From JAABQG01 sp963726365 (GTDB lineage: Bacteria > Pseudomonadota > Gammaproteobacteria > Burkholderiales > Burkholderiaceae_C), in NCBI GenBank assembly GCA_963726365.1, contig CAVSCI010000012.1, positions 1-64,000 of the forward strand: a stretch of 64,000 nucleotides of DNA, in the 5' to 3' direction. Positions 38,227 to 47,093 of this stretch are shown here, piece by piece; position 1 is the stretch's first letter; every line of letters starts with the position of its first letter. A program made the position numbers and the translations under genes. A model generated the notes under the pieces. The model was not told where the DNA came from, did not search any database, and saw only the letters and a program-made list of their open reading frames with translations.

Positions 38227-38970
38227 ATGTACAAACTCGTTCTCATCCGCCACGGCGAATCCACCTGGAACCTCGACAACCGCTTCACCGGCTGGACCGA
38301 TGTCGACCTGACCCCCACCGGCGTGGAGCAGGCCAAGAACGCAGGCCGGCTGCTGAAAGCAGAGGGCTATGAGTTCGACCTCTGCTACACCAGCGTGCTC
38401 AAGCGCGCCATCCACACCCTGTGGCACGCCCTGGATGAACTGGACCGCCAGTGGCTGCCGGTCGTCAACAGCTGGCGCCTCAACGAGCGCCACTACGGGG
38501 CCCTGCAGGGTCTGAACAAGGCTGAGACCGCCAGGAAATACGGCGACGAGCAGGTATTGGTCTGGCGTCGCAGCTATGACACACCGCCCCCCATGCTGGA
38601 TGCGAATGACCCGCGCTGCGAGCGCACCGACCTGCGCTACGCCCGACTCAAGCCCGAGGAAGTGCCGCTCACGGAATGCCTGAAGGACACGGTGGCGCGC
38701 GTTCTGCCGTTCTGGAACGAGTCCATGGCGCCTGCCATCCGCACCGGCAAGCGCGTGATGGTCTCGGCGCACGGCAATTCGATCCGCGCGCTGGTCAAGT
38801 ACCTCGACGGCATTGCCGACGCCGATATCGTCGGCTTGAACATCCCCAACGGCATCCCGCTGGTGTACGAGCTCGACGCCGACCTGAAGCCCATCCGCAG
38901 CTACTACCTGGGCGATGCCGAGGCCGCTGCAAAGGCGGCAGCGGCAGTGGCCAATCAGGGCAAAGCCTGA
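38227..38970 (+). CDS. gpmA: 2,3-bisphosphoglycerate-dependent phosphoglycerate mutase
   Basis: Interconverts 3- and 2-phosphoglycerate in glycolysis. 247 residues; phosphohistidine in LIRHGESTWNLDNRFTGW, and the second His in VSAHGNSIRALVKYL. Frame intact, normal length. Confidence 0.96.
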   Translation: MYKLVLIRHGESTWNLDNRFTGWTDVDLTPTGVEQAKNAGRLLKAEGYEFDLCYTSVLKRAIHTLWHALDELDRQWLPVVNSWRLNERHYGALQGLNKAETARKYGDEQVLVWRRSYDTPPPMLDANDPRCERTDLRYARLKPEEVPLTECLKDTVARVLPFWNESMAPAIRTGKRVMVSAHGNSIRALVKYLDGIADADIVGLNIPNGIPLVYELDADLKPIRSYYLGDAEAAAKAAAAVANQGKA

Positions 38971-39114
38971 AGAAACAGCCCGTCCAATGCCGCCCGCGTC
39001 GCCGACCTGTAACGAGCCGGATACACCTGCCCCCCGCATCTTTGCGGGACTTCACGGAACCCCCGGGGCGCTTCGCACTCCAAGGCTGTATATTTCCCCA
39101 AAAGGTGCTGAAAC

Positions 39115-40572
39115 ATGGGTCAAAAACTGAAAATTGCCGGTTGGATTTCCGTAGGCGTGCTGGCCGGTGCGCTCACCACGGTCTCGCTGCAGACCATGGC
39201 GCGCGGTGGCCTGGCGCCCCTGCCGCTGGAAGAACTGCAGCAACTGGCTGCTGTGTTCGGCATGATCAAGAGCGACTATGTCGAGCCGGTGGACGAGAAG
39301 AAGCTGATCACCGACGCCATCTCCGGCATGGTCTCCAGCCTGGACCCGCATTCCCAGTACTTCGACAAGAAGTCCTACAAGGAGTTTCGCGAAGGCACCT
39401 CCGGCCGCTTTGTCGGGGTGGGCATAGAAATTACCCAGGAAGACGGTCTGGTCAAGGTGGTGGCGCCCATCGAGGGCTCGCCCGCTGACCGCGCAGGCCT
39501 GAAGACTGGCGACCTGATCACCCGCATCGACAGTACCGCCGTCAAGGGGCTGGCACTCAACGAAGCCGTGAAAAGGATGCGCGGCGAGCCCAATACCAAG
39601 GTCGTGCTGACGATCTTCCGCAAGGAGGAAAACCGCAGCTTTCCCGTGACCATCACGCGCGAGGAAATCAAGACCCAGTCCGTCAAGGCCAAGGTCATCG
39701 AGCCCGGCTATGCCTGGGTCCGGTTGTCCCAATTCCAGGACCGCACGGTCGACGACTTCGTGCGCAAGATCGACGAAATCTACAAGCAGGAGCCCAAGCT
39801 CAAGGGTCTGGTGCTTGACCTGCGCAACGACCCGGGCGGCCTGCTCGACGCTGCCGTAGCAATTTCCGCTGCGTTCCTGCCGGAAAACGTGACGGTGGTC
39901 TCGACCAACGGCCAGCTCGCCGAGAGCAAGTTCACCTACAAGGCTTCACCCGAGTTTTATGCCCGCCGCGGCAGCGATCCGCTCAAGCGCATGGCGGATA
40001 GCACCCGCGCTGCACTCAGGACCGTGCCGCTGGTGGTTCTGGTCAACGAGGGCTCGGCCTCCGCCAGCGAAATCGTGGCCGGTGCGCTGCAGGACCACAA
40101 GCGCGGCACCATCATGGGCAGCCAGACCTTTGGCAAGGGATCCGTGCAGACCGTTCGACCGCTCGGCCCCGATACCGGGCTGAAGATGACCACCGCACGC
40201 TACTACACGCCCAGCGGCAAGACCATTCAGGCCACGGGCATCCTGCCCGACGTGATGGTTGACGAATCGGCCGAAGGCAACACGTTCGCAGCTCTGCGCA
40301 CTCGCGAAGCCGACCTGGAGAAGCACCTTGGCAACGGCATCGACAAGGAGCAGGTCGACCCGAAAAAGGAGCAGGCCCGCGAAGACGCCCGCGAGGAAGC
40401 CCGCAAGAAGCTCGAAGAGCAATCCAAGAAGCCGCTGGCAGAACGCAAACCACCTGAATTCGGCAGTGACAAGGACTTCCCGCTGACGCAGGCGTTGAAC
40501 CGCCTCAAGGGCCAGCCGGTGCTGATCAGCAAGACGCAGGTCGAGCGCAAGGCGGAGCCCAAGGAAAATTGA
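39115..40572 (+). CDS. ctpA: C-terminal processing protease CtpA (S41 family)
   Basis: Periplasmic serine protease, 485 residues. It has an N-terminal signal anchor (IAGWISVGVLAGALTTVSL), a PDZ domain (GRFVGVGIEI ... GSPADRAGLKTGDLI), and the S41 core with catalytic Ser in EGSASASEIVAGAL and Lys in TFGKGSVQTV. A charged, Lys/Glu-rich C-terminal tail follows. It lies between gpmA and the moeB-like gene, a conserved betaproteobacterial order. Confidence 0.95.
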   Translation: MGQKLKIAGWISVGVLAGALTTVSLQTMARGGLAPLPLEELQQLAAVFGMIKSDYVEPVDEKKLITDAISGMVSSLDPHSQYFDKKSYKEFREGTSGRFVGVGIEITQEDGLVKVVAPIEGSPADRAGLKTGDLITRIDSTAVKGLALNEAVKRMRGEPNTKVVLTIFRKEENRSFPVTITREEIKTQSVKAKVIEPGYAWVRLSQFQDRTVDDFVRKIDEIYKQEPKLKGLVLDLRNDPGGLLDAAVAISAAFLPENVTVVSTNGQLAESKFTYKASPEFYARRGSDPLKRMADSTRAALRTVPLVVLVNEGSASASEIVAGALQDHKRGTIMGSQTFGKGSVQTVRPLGPDTGLKMTTARYYTPSGKTIQATGILPDVMVDESAEGNTFAALRTREADLEKHLGNGIDKEQVDPKKEQAREDAREEARKKLEEQSKKPLAERKPPEFGSDKDFPLTQALNRLKGQPVLISKTQVERKAEPKEN

Positions 40573-40619
40573 AGTCAGGCGCAGCGATGCGGTCCTGAAC
40601 ACATCGCGCCTGAAATCCC

Positions 40620-41372
40620 ATGCAAGACGAACAGCTGCTGCGCTACTCAAGACACATCCTGCTCAATGAGCTGGGTGTCGAGGGGCAGGAAAAGCTGCTG
40701 GCGTCGCATGCGCTGGTGATCGGGGCCGGCGGGCTGGGTTCACCCGTGGCGCTCTATCTGGGCAGCGCAGGCGTCGGGCACATTACCATCGTTGATCACG
40801 ACCGCGTGGACGCCACGAACCTCCAGCGCCAGATCGCGCACACGCTGGCGCGCGTGGGCGAGCCCAAGGCGCATTCGGCGCGCGACGCCATCGCCGAGAT
40901 CAACCCCGATGTGCACGTCACCCCGGTGCTGCACCGCGCCGATGACGCCCTGCTCGACGTCCTGGTGCCGCAGGCCGATGTCGTGCTGGACTGCACCGAC
41001 AATTTCGCCACCCGCCACGCCATCAACCGCGCCTGCGTGAAACACCGCAAGCCCCTGGTCTCGGGCGCGGCCATCCGCTTTGACGGGCAAGTCTCGGTCT
41101 ATGACCCGCGAACGGATGCCAGCCCCTGCTATGCCTGCGTGTTCCCGGAATCGACCTCGCACGAGGAAACCCGCTGCGCCACCATGGGTGTGTTTGCGCC
41201 GCTGGTGGGCATCATCGGCACCCTGCAGGCGGCCGAGGCGCTCAAGCTGCTGTGCGGCATCGGCACCTCGCTGGCGGGCCGCCTGCTGATGCTCGACGGA
41301 CGGGGCATGGAGTTCACCGAAGTGCGCATTGGCCGCCAGGCCAGCTGCGCCGTCTGCGGCGGCGGTCACTGA
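40620..41372 (+). CDS. MoeB/ThiF family adenylyltransferase
   Basis: E1-like enzyme that adenylates the C-terminus of a sulfur-carrier protein (MoaD or ThiS). 250 residues: ATP-binding GAGGLGSPVALYLGSAGVG, the R-finger in TNLQRQI, and two zinc CxxC pairs (CYAC and CAVC). The catalytic-Cys position reads HEETRCATMGVFAPL. MoeB and ThiF cannot be told apart here; neither moa nor thi genes are adjacent. Confidence 0.9.
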   Translation: MQDEQLLRYSRHILLNELGVEGQEKLLASHALVIGAGGLGSPVALYLGSAGVGHITIVDHDRVDATNLQRQIAHTLARVGEPKAHSARDAIAEINPDVHVTPVLHRADDALLDVLVPQADVVLDCTDNFATRHAINRACVKHRKPLVSGAAIRFDGQVSVYDPRTDASPCYACVFPESTSHEETRCATMGVFAPLVGIIGTLQAAEALKLLCGIGTSLAGRLLMLDGRGMEFTEVRIGRQASCAVCGGGH

Positions 41373-41382
41373 GCCATCGAAT

Positions 41383-41970
41383 TCAAGGCTTCGGGATGTG
41401 GCATGGGCCATGCCGTTTGCGGAATTCGCGCGGGATCTCGGGAGCGCTCGCCGCGAACAATCCGCGCCCCGTGCGCCTGGCGACAGTTTCCTCGGCCGCG
41501 TAGGGCCCGGTGCTGTGGCGCCAGTGATACGACCAGGCCTGGCCCTCGCGCACCATCTGCGCACCCAGATCCTGGTCATCGATCCTGATCCGCGCCAGGC
41601 CCCGACCGTAGTCATCCTCGCGCCGTACCACCACGACCACGCGCTGGTGCATTGCGCGACGCGCCAGTGCTTCGCGTGAGGCCGTGCCGCCAGGCTGGCA
41701 GATCTCCGGCGCATCGATGCCGTCGATGCGCAGCTTGCGCGGCGCACCACCCGAGTCGGGCTGCACCCAGAGGGTGTCGCCGTCCGAGACGTAGGAAACA
41801 ACCCCGGCGAACTCCCTGGCCGACAGAACGCCGGTCCCCGAAAGCAAGGCCCCTACCAAGGCCACTCGCGACAGTGCCGGCCAGATCGAAGCGTAAGGCG
41901 GCAGGCGCGAAGTGCAGTACGGGAACAAATCGTCCATCGCCATGGGCTGCATCAAATGAGGAGGCGTCAT
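41383..41970 (-). CDS. Exported thermonuclease-like (SNase) protein
   Basis: 195 residues with an N-terminal hydrophobic stretch (WPALSRVALVGALLSG), then a staphylococcal-nuclease OB fold. Ca-site SDGDTLWV, the catalytic Arg region RKLRIDGIDAPE and REDDYGRGLARIRI are present. It probably degrades or binds nucleic acid outside the cytoplasm. Several in-frame ATGs (codons 1, 7, 10, 12) leave the start uncertain. It converges on the moeB-like gene. Confidence 0.8.
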   Translation of the reverse strand: MTPPHLMQPMAMDDLFPYCTSRLPPYASIWPALSRVALVGALLSGTGVLSAREFAGVVSYVSDGDTLWVQPDSGGAPRKLRIDGIDAPEICQPGGTASREALARRAMHQRVVVVVRREDDYGRGLARIRIDDQDLGAQMVREGQAWSYHWRHSTGPYAAEETVARRTGRGLFAASAPEIPREFRKRHGPCHIPKP

Positions 41971-42069
41971 CAGGGTATGTCCCGAGGATGGTTGACTAGG
42001 TCAATCCATTGTCGCTGGACTACATTCATCGCTACAACCCGGGCGACCACCCCTTTCCAGGAGTTTTTC

Positions 42070-43041
42070 ATGAAGCGTAGAACGACATTGATGCTGGGCG
42101 CGATTCTTACGGCAATAGCCGGAGTCGCCCCGATGACCGTGCAAGCGCAGCCGATCGAGGGGCCGCTGCGCATCGTCGTCGGCTACGCGCCCGGCGGCTC
42201 CAGCGACCGGGTGGCCCGCATCGTGGGCGAAAAGCTGCAGGCCAAGCTCGGCATCCCTGTCATCGTGGAGAACAAGACCGGCGCCGGCGGACGCCTCGCT
42301 GCGCAGCAGGTCAAGGCCGCGCCGGCCGGCCAGAGCGTGCTGATGCTGGCCAACCCCGCAGTCATGGTGGTGGCGCCCCTGGTGTTCAAGGACAACGGCT
42401 ACGACGCCGAACGCGACTTCACGCCGGTCTCACAGGTCAACGACTACGAATTCGGCCTGGCCGTGGCCACCGCCGTGCCGGTGCGGGAGCTCTCCCACCT
42501 GCTGGCCTGGTTGCGCAGCAATCCAGAAAAGGCCAACTTCGGCGTGCCGGCCACCGGCAGCCTGCCGCATTTCTTTGCGCTGATGACGGCCGAGAAGGCC
42601 GGCGTGCAGGCCCAGGTGATCGGCTACCGCGGTTCGGGCCCCTTGCTGACCGACCTGATCGGCGGGCAGGTGCCGGTGGCGTTTGACACACTGGACACGC
42701 TGCTGCCGCAGTTCGAGTCCGGCAAGTTGCGCATCCTGGCCACCTCGGGCGCCAAACGCTCGCCGTGGAGCCCCTCGGTGCCGACCTTCAAGGAGGCCGG
42801 GCTGAACCTCGTGGCCACCGGCTGGAACACCTTCTTCGCACCCGCCACGATGCCGAAAGACAAGGTGGAGCGCCTGGCCACGGCCATCCGCGAGGTGATG
42901 CAGGACCCCGACACCCAGCGCAAGTTCAATGACGCCAAAATGACCCCTGTGGTCAGCACCCAGGCCCAGACGGTGGCGATGCTGAAGGCCTATCGCGCGC
43001 AGTGGGCGCCGGTGGTGCAGAAGTCCGGCTATCAGCCCTGA
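42070..43041 (+). CDS. Bug/TctC-family tripartite tricarboxylate-type binding protein
   Basis: Periplasmic solute-binding receptor, 323 residues with a signal peptide (MKRRTTLMLGAILTAIAG ... VQAQ). Family motifs include RIVVGYAPGGSSDRVAR and VIVENKTGAGG. AGGAG precedes the ATG at 42070. Such genes are very numerous in Comamonadaceae, often without partner permeases, as here. The sulfatase gene starts 7 bases after its stop, so the ligand may be a sulfate ester or its product. Confidence 0.9.
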   Translation: MKRRTTLMLGAILTAIAGVAPMTVQAQPIEGPLRIVVGYAPGGSSDRVARIVGEKLQAKLGIPVIVENKTGAGGRLAAQQVKAAPAGQSVLMLANPAVMVVAPLVFKDNGYDAERDFTPVSQVNDYEFGLAVATAVPVRELSHLLAWLRSNPEKANFGVPATGSLPHFFALMTAEKAGVQAQVIGYRGSGPLLTDLIGGQVPVAFDTLDTLLPQFESGKLRILATSGAKRSPWSPSVPTFKEAGLNLVATGWNTFFAPATMPKDKVERLATAIREVMQDPDTQRKFNDAKMTPVVSTQAQTVAMLKAYRAQWAPVVQKSGYQP

Positions 43042-43048
43042 CGCGGTG

Positions 43049-44378
43049 ATGGCAGCACGTCCCAACATCATCTTCATCGTCGCCGACGACCTCGGCTTTG
43101 CCGACCTGGGCTGTTACGGCGGGCGGGACGCGGAATTCGGCGCAGTCTCGCCGGTGCTCGACGGCCTGGCCGCCAGTGGCATCAAATTTACCCAGGGCTA
43201 TGCCAACTCACCGGTCTGCTCGCCCACGCGCTTTGCGCTGATGACGGCGCGCTACCAGTACCGCCTGCGCGGCGCGGCCGAGGAGCCGATCAACAGCGCC
43301 AGCCGAGGCAGCACCACGCTGGGCCTGCCGCCCGAGCACCCCACCCTGCCCTCGCTGCTGCGCGCCAGCGGCTACCGCACCGCGCTGATCGGCAAGTGGC
43401 ACCTGGGCTACCCGCCGTCCTTCGGGCCACTGCGTTCGGGCTACGAGGAGTTCTTCGGCCCCATGGCCGGCGGCGTGGACTACTTCACCCATTGTGACTC
43501 GCGCGGCCAGCACGACCTGTGGTTCGGCGAGGAAGAACGCGCCGACGAAGGCTACCTGACCGACCTGATCTCGCAACGTTCGGTGGACTACATCGAGCGC
43601 ATGGCCGACGGCGCCACAGGCCGGCACGCCGTTCTTTCTCAGCCTGCACTACACCGCGCCGCACTGGCCCTGGGAGACGCGCGACGACGAAGCCCTGGCG
43701 CAGGAGGTGAAGGACAACCTGTTCCACCTGCACGGCGGCAACATCCACACCTACCGCCGCATGATCCACCACATGGACGAAGGCATCGGGCAGGTGATGG
43801 CGGCGCTGCAACGGCACGGGCTGACCGACAACACGCTGGTCGTCTTCACCAGCGACAACGGCGGCGAGCGCTTCTCCGACAACTGGCCGCTGGTCGGCGG
43901 CAAGATGGACCTGACCGAAGGCGGCATCCGCGTGCCCTGGATCGCGCACTGGCCCGCCGCCATCGCCCCGGGCGGCGTGAGCGCGCAGCAATGCATGACC
44001 ATGGACTGGTCGGCCACGATGCTCGACGCGGCCGGTGCGCCGGCCGATGCGGCGCATCCGCTGGACGGCGTCTCGCTGCTGCCGGTGCTGCGCGATCCCG
44101 GCCACAGCTTCCGCCGACCCCTGCACTGGCGCATGAACCACCGCGGCCAGCGCGCCTTGCGCGACGGCGACTGGAAGTACCTGCGCGTGGACGGCCACGA
44201 CTACCTGTTCAACATCCCCGCCGATGAACGCGAGCGCGCCAACCATGCCGCCCGCGAGCCGGCGCGGCTGGCGGCGATGCGCGCGGCCTGGGAGGCCTGG
44301 AACACCAGCATGCCGCCCATCCCCGACGATGCGACCGTCAGCCTGGGCTACTCCGCCCGGGACATGCCGCAGCGCTGA
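43049..44378 (+). CDS. Sulfatase (formylglycine type), one frameshift
   Basis: Hydrolyses a sulfate ester. 1330 bases, about 442 codons after correction. The N-terminal metal site reads IIFIVADDLGFADLG; the Cys to be converted to formylglycine is in SPVCSPTRFALMTAR; GKWHLG follows, and TSDNGGERF holds the later metal ligands. An extra base near 43618 shifts the frame just before PFFLSLHYTAPHWPWE. No signal peptide is seen, so it may act in the cytoplasm. The ATG at 43049 follows an in-frame GTG. It is coupled to the binding-protein gene. Confidence 0.9.
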
Positions 44379-44443
44379 TCAACAACGAATCGAAGGCATG
44401 TCCGTCCCTCCCCGGGGACACTTTGCATGGCCCGGGCAGCCGG

Positions 44444-44773
44444 TCACGGACTCTCAGCCTTCAGTTTGCGCAGATAGGCTTCGGCGCGTTCGAGTTCGGC
44501 GCGCAGCAGCTGCACTTCCTGATCCTGCCTTCGGATGAGCGTCGCGCGGTCCGTGATCGGAGGAAGATTTTCGCAATGCTTGCGCAACGCGGCCAGGGCG
44601 TCGGCGAGTTGCCGCCGGCGCAGCATCTGGCCCCTGGAGCGTGCGAGAGCGATGTCCTGCTGCAGCGAAGCTTCCTCGGCCTGGCAGCCGGCGCTGTCTC
44701 GCGGGTCGGTCGATGGCTCCGCGAAGGCCGCAGCGGCGCAAGCCAGCGAGAGGGCCAGGAAGCAAGATTTCAT
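44444..44773 (-). CDS. DUF1090 family exported protein
   Basis: About 109 residues: signal peptide MKSCFLALSLACAAAAFA, then a two-cysteine, Arg/Ala-rich helical domain (GCQAEEASLQQDIALARSRG ... ALRKHCE ... QEVQLLRAELERAEAYL). The pattern resembles DUF1090 (E. coli YqjC type) periplasmic proteins of unknown role. The ATG at 44773 fits the signal sequence better than one 12 codons upstream. Confidence 0.65.
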   Translation of the reverse strand: MKSCFLALSLACAAAAFAEPSTDPRDSAGCQAEEASLQQDIALARSRGQMLRRRQLADALAALRKHCENLPPITDRATLIRRQDQEVQLLRAELERAEAYLRKLKAESP

Positions 44774-44911
44774 TCGCACAGAAGGGAAGGACAGGATATT
44801 CAAGCGCATGCGCCGAAGTATGGCACGCCTTGGGCAGGTCGAAAAAACCCGAGTCCCAAGGGTTAAGGGCGCCAGACTCTGGCTTGACGGCCCACCAGCG
44901 CGTCACCGCCG

Positions 44912-44978
44912 TTCAACATCCCCGCCGAAGAGCGCGAGCCTGGCCGATTCCATCAAGGACATGCCTCAGCGCTTAAAT
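44912..44978 (+). pseudogene. Remnant of a second sulfatase 3' end
   Basis: GTTCAACATCCCCGCCGAAG then AGCGCGAG repeats the sulfatase sequence at 44207-44232. After a deletion, GGACATGCCTCAGCGCTTA matches the sulfatase end GGACATGCCGCAGCGCTGA. The frame is lost. It is either a decayed tandem copy or the trace of a deletion. Confidence 0.65.
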
Positions 44979-45361
44979 CGGGTGCCGAAAGCGGGTGCCA
45001 GGAACAGCACCACCAGCCCCAGCCCCATGAGTCCGCCCTGAGAAGGCTGGTAGTCCGCCAGCATGCGCTCGCAGCGATACCCCAGCACCGCGCCCAGGCC
45101 GAACTCGAAGATCACGATCAACACCACCCACAGGGCGCCCACCGCCAGCTGCGCGCGCAAAGTCACCGCCCCCAGCCAGCGCGCCGTGAGGCCTGCAATC
45201 AGGAGGATCAGCGCGGAACCAACGAACACCCCTAACTGTCGCGATGGCAGGTCGCCGATCGCCGGGACGAGGAAAAGCTGGCGCAACACCCCATGGATCG
45301 ACTCGACCACGGCGATGAGCAACCAGACGGCAAACGCTCGGCGCCAGTTCATGCCAGTCAT
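44966..45361 (-). CDS. Small four-helix membrane protein
   Basis: About 131 residues from the ATG at 45361 (AGGA upstream), with four hydrophobic helices (AFAVWLLIAVVESIHGVL, VGSALILLIAGLTARWL, VGALWVVLIVIFEFGLG, GLVVLFLAPAF). No named family recognised; the layout resembles uncharacterised inner-membrane proteins. Codons upstream of 45361 belong to the dispersed repeat and a decayed gene, so longer versions are not believed. Confidence 0.7.
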   Translation of the reverse strand: MTGMNWRRAFAVWLLIAVVESIHGVLRQLFLVPAIGDLPSRQLGVFVGSALILLIAGLTARWLGAVTLRAQLAVGALWVVLIVIFEFGLGAVLGYRCERMLADYQPSQGGLMGLGLVVLFLAPAFGTRFKR

Positions 45362-45370
45362 GTCAAATCC

Positions 45371-45420
45371 TGAATTCATAGCAGACAGAGACCATTTCAC
45401 GATGGGGAAGACTTGTTTTA
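45371..45420. repeat. Dispersed short repeat truncating a decayed gene
   Basis: TTCATAGCAGACAGAGACCA followed by TTTCACGATGGGGAAGAC has the family core order. It stands exactly where similarity to the SRPBCC remnant stops and just before the small membrane protein. Confidence 0.6.
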
Positions 45421-45760
45421 GCTGAATTATCAGGTGGAACGGCCCGCTGAACAGGTTCGCCCCGAGCATGGAAATTTCCATGCGCCCGTGACCGACCTCA
45501 TTGTTGCCGCTCCACTCGTAGAAAGCCCCCTTGCCACGGGCTGCTCCGCTGCAGGTGGGCCGGATCGAAGGATCGATCTTTTCCCAGGCTGCCTAGCGCT
45601 CCCACCGGTGAAAGTCGTCGCTCAGCGGAAAGATTTTCTCTGCCGGCACCTGGATGCTGATGCCGCGCTCGACGCGGAAGGTATCCGGCAGGGCCTCGGC
45701 ATGTGGCAACAGTACCGTAGCCAAGGCCAGCACGACCCCCGCACGCTTCTTGAGCGTTTG
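45421..45760 (-). pseudogene. SRPBCC (polyketide cyclase-like) gene remnant
   Basis: The minus strand reads PDTFRVERGISIQVPAEKIF, PLSDDFHRW, then an in-frame TAG, then AAWEKIDPSIRPTCSG, GKGAFYEWSGNNEVGHGRME. This matches the start of SRPBCC-family proteins (FRVERSISI, W-SPWEKLDP and YEWSGN are typical). The stop codon is in frame, no good start codon is seen, and the 3' two thirds are missing beyond the repeat at 45371-45420. Confidence 0.75.
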
Positions 45761-45817
45761 ACGCTCCTTGTGTCCGGAGAGAATTCCGGGCCACCGTGAG
45801 TGCGGACACAGTGCGTG

Positions 45818-46114
45818 TCAGACACCGCTTCCTGTGACTTCGAACACCTTGAGCATCGGCGGCTCGACGGCCATCGCGGTGATCGCCCTGGCAAAGGCAC
45901 GCGACGCCGGGACCGCAAAGTGCGTGGCCAGCGCGGCCTGATCCGCCCATTCCTCAAGGAAAACCAGCCGTGAGGGGTTCTCGGCATCCTGATGCACTGC
46001 GTGGGACAGGCACCCGCTTTCCGCGCGTGAGCGCCGCACATGCTCCAGACTCAGGACCAGCGCCTCGGCAAGCCGTCCGTCCCTGGCCACCAGGCTGCCC
46101 GTCACGATGATCAT
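45818..46114 (-). CDS. Antibiotic biosynthesis monooxygenase (ABM) domain protein
   Basis: 98 residues, one ABM domain: MIIVTGSLVARDG, SRAESGCLSHAV and LVFLEEWADQAALATHF match YgiN-like quinol monooxygenases or stress proteins. Frame intact. Role unknown. Confidence 0.85.
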   Translation of the reverse strand: MIIVTGSLVARDGRLAEALVLSLEHVRRSRAESGCLSHAVHQDAENPSRLVFLEEWADQAALATHFAVPASRAFARAITAMAVEPPMLKVFEVTGSGV

Positions 46115-46201
46115 TGACCTTCTCCTGCAACGAATGGAAAGGGTTTCGGCGCCGCAATCCGCGCCCGCCCGGCATCCGCGTGGGCGTCGACCTGCCTTTG
46201 T

Positions 46202-46624
46202 TCAGACGGAGACTTTGACATAAGTCATGACATGGTGCGCAAGCAGGCCCGATGTGGCGCCGTGGGATTCGGCCGTGCCATACGCCGAACGCTTGCCCAG
46301 CTTGAGCACACGGGCAGTGCACAAAATGCCTTCCTCGCGGCCGCTGCGCAGAAAAGCGGTCTTCATGTCAGAGGTCACCCACTGTTCGTCCGTGCCGCGC
46401 CGGGTCATGATTGCCAGCCACATGGCCACGTCGGCGGCTCCCATGAGGGTCATGCCACTGACGATGCCACCGGGACGTTCCAGCGCCGGGTCGAAGGGCA
46501 CCTGCAGGACGCACTCGCCGACGGCGCAGGACACTACCGAGAAGCCATAGGGCTTCAGAAAGGGCGTGCCCTGCAGTACGGCGTTCAGCTCGGCGACCGA
46601 AGCACGGATCATTCTCGTGCTCAT
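46202..46624 (-). CDS. PaaI-type hotdog thioesterase
   Basis: 140 residues, hotdog fold. PFDPALERPGGIVSGMTLMG contains the conserved G-G-x-x-x-G-x-x active helix region, and SDMKTAFLRSG the following strand. It probably hydrolyses an acyl- or aryl-CoA. It is 7 bases downstream of the DUF1622 gene. Confidence 0.85.
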   Translation of the reverse strand: MSTRMIRASVAELNAVLQGTPFLKPYGFSVVSCAVGECVLQVPFDPALERPGGIVSGMTLMGAADVAMWLAIMTRRGTDEQWVTSDMKTAFLRSGREEGILCTARVLKLGKRSAYGTAESHGATSGLLAHHVMTYVKVSV

Positions 46625-46631
46625 TGGGTCA

Positions 46632-47003
46632 TCAGTCCGGCCGACTCGCAGGCAACTGCGGCGCCGGCCGCTGCCACGGCCAGCGCCCGCTCACCTCCAA
46701 CTCCAGCGCGAAGCTGAGCAGCGTGCGGATCGCCACGATCACCGCCAGCACGCCCAGGTTCTGCAGGGTGGGCTCGATCGCCACGGTGCCAATGATGTCG
46801 GCGATCACCAGGAATTCGAGCCCCAGCAGGATCGCCCGGCCGAGGTCGGCGCGCAGGGCGTGGTAGGCGTCCTGCAGGCTGACGCGGCGCACCAGCCGCC
46901 TGGCAAAGGCCAGGGTGGCGATGAGTGCGCCGAGCAGGAGCACGAAGACACCGGTGAATTCAACGACCCGTGCAGCCGCAACGACAAAGTGTTCGTAATC
47001 CAT
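46632..47003 (-). CDS. DUF1622 family membrane protein
   Basis: 123 residues with three hydrophobic helices (VEFTGVFVLLLGALIATLAF, AILLGLEFLVIADIIGTVAI, LGVLAVIVAIRTLLSFALE). The RADLGRAILLGLEFLVIADI stretch is the DUF1622 signature. Function unknown. Confidence 0.85.
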   Translation of the reverse strand: MDYEHFVVAAARVVEFTGVFVLLLGALIATLAFARRLVRRVSLQDAYHALRADLGRAILLGLEFLVIADIIGTVAIEPTLQNLGVLAVIVAIRTLLSFALELEVSGRWPWQRPAPQLPASRPD

Positions 47004-47093
47004 GGTTTCCCAGCCTGTCAGCCAAAATTTGATTATGGCGTCAGGTGCTGCGGACCGTGGCTTTGCACAATCCGCCAGCCCGCGCGCCGCTGA

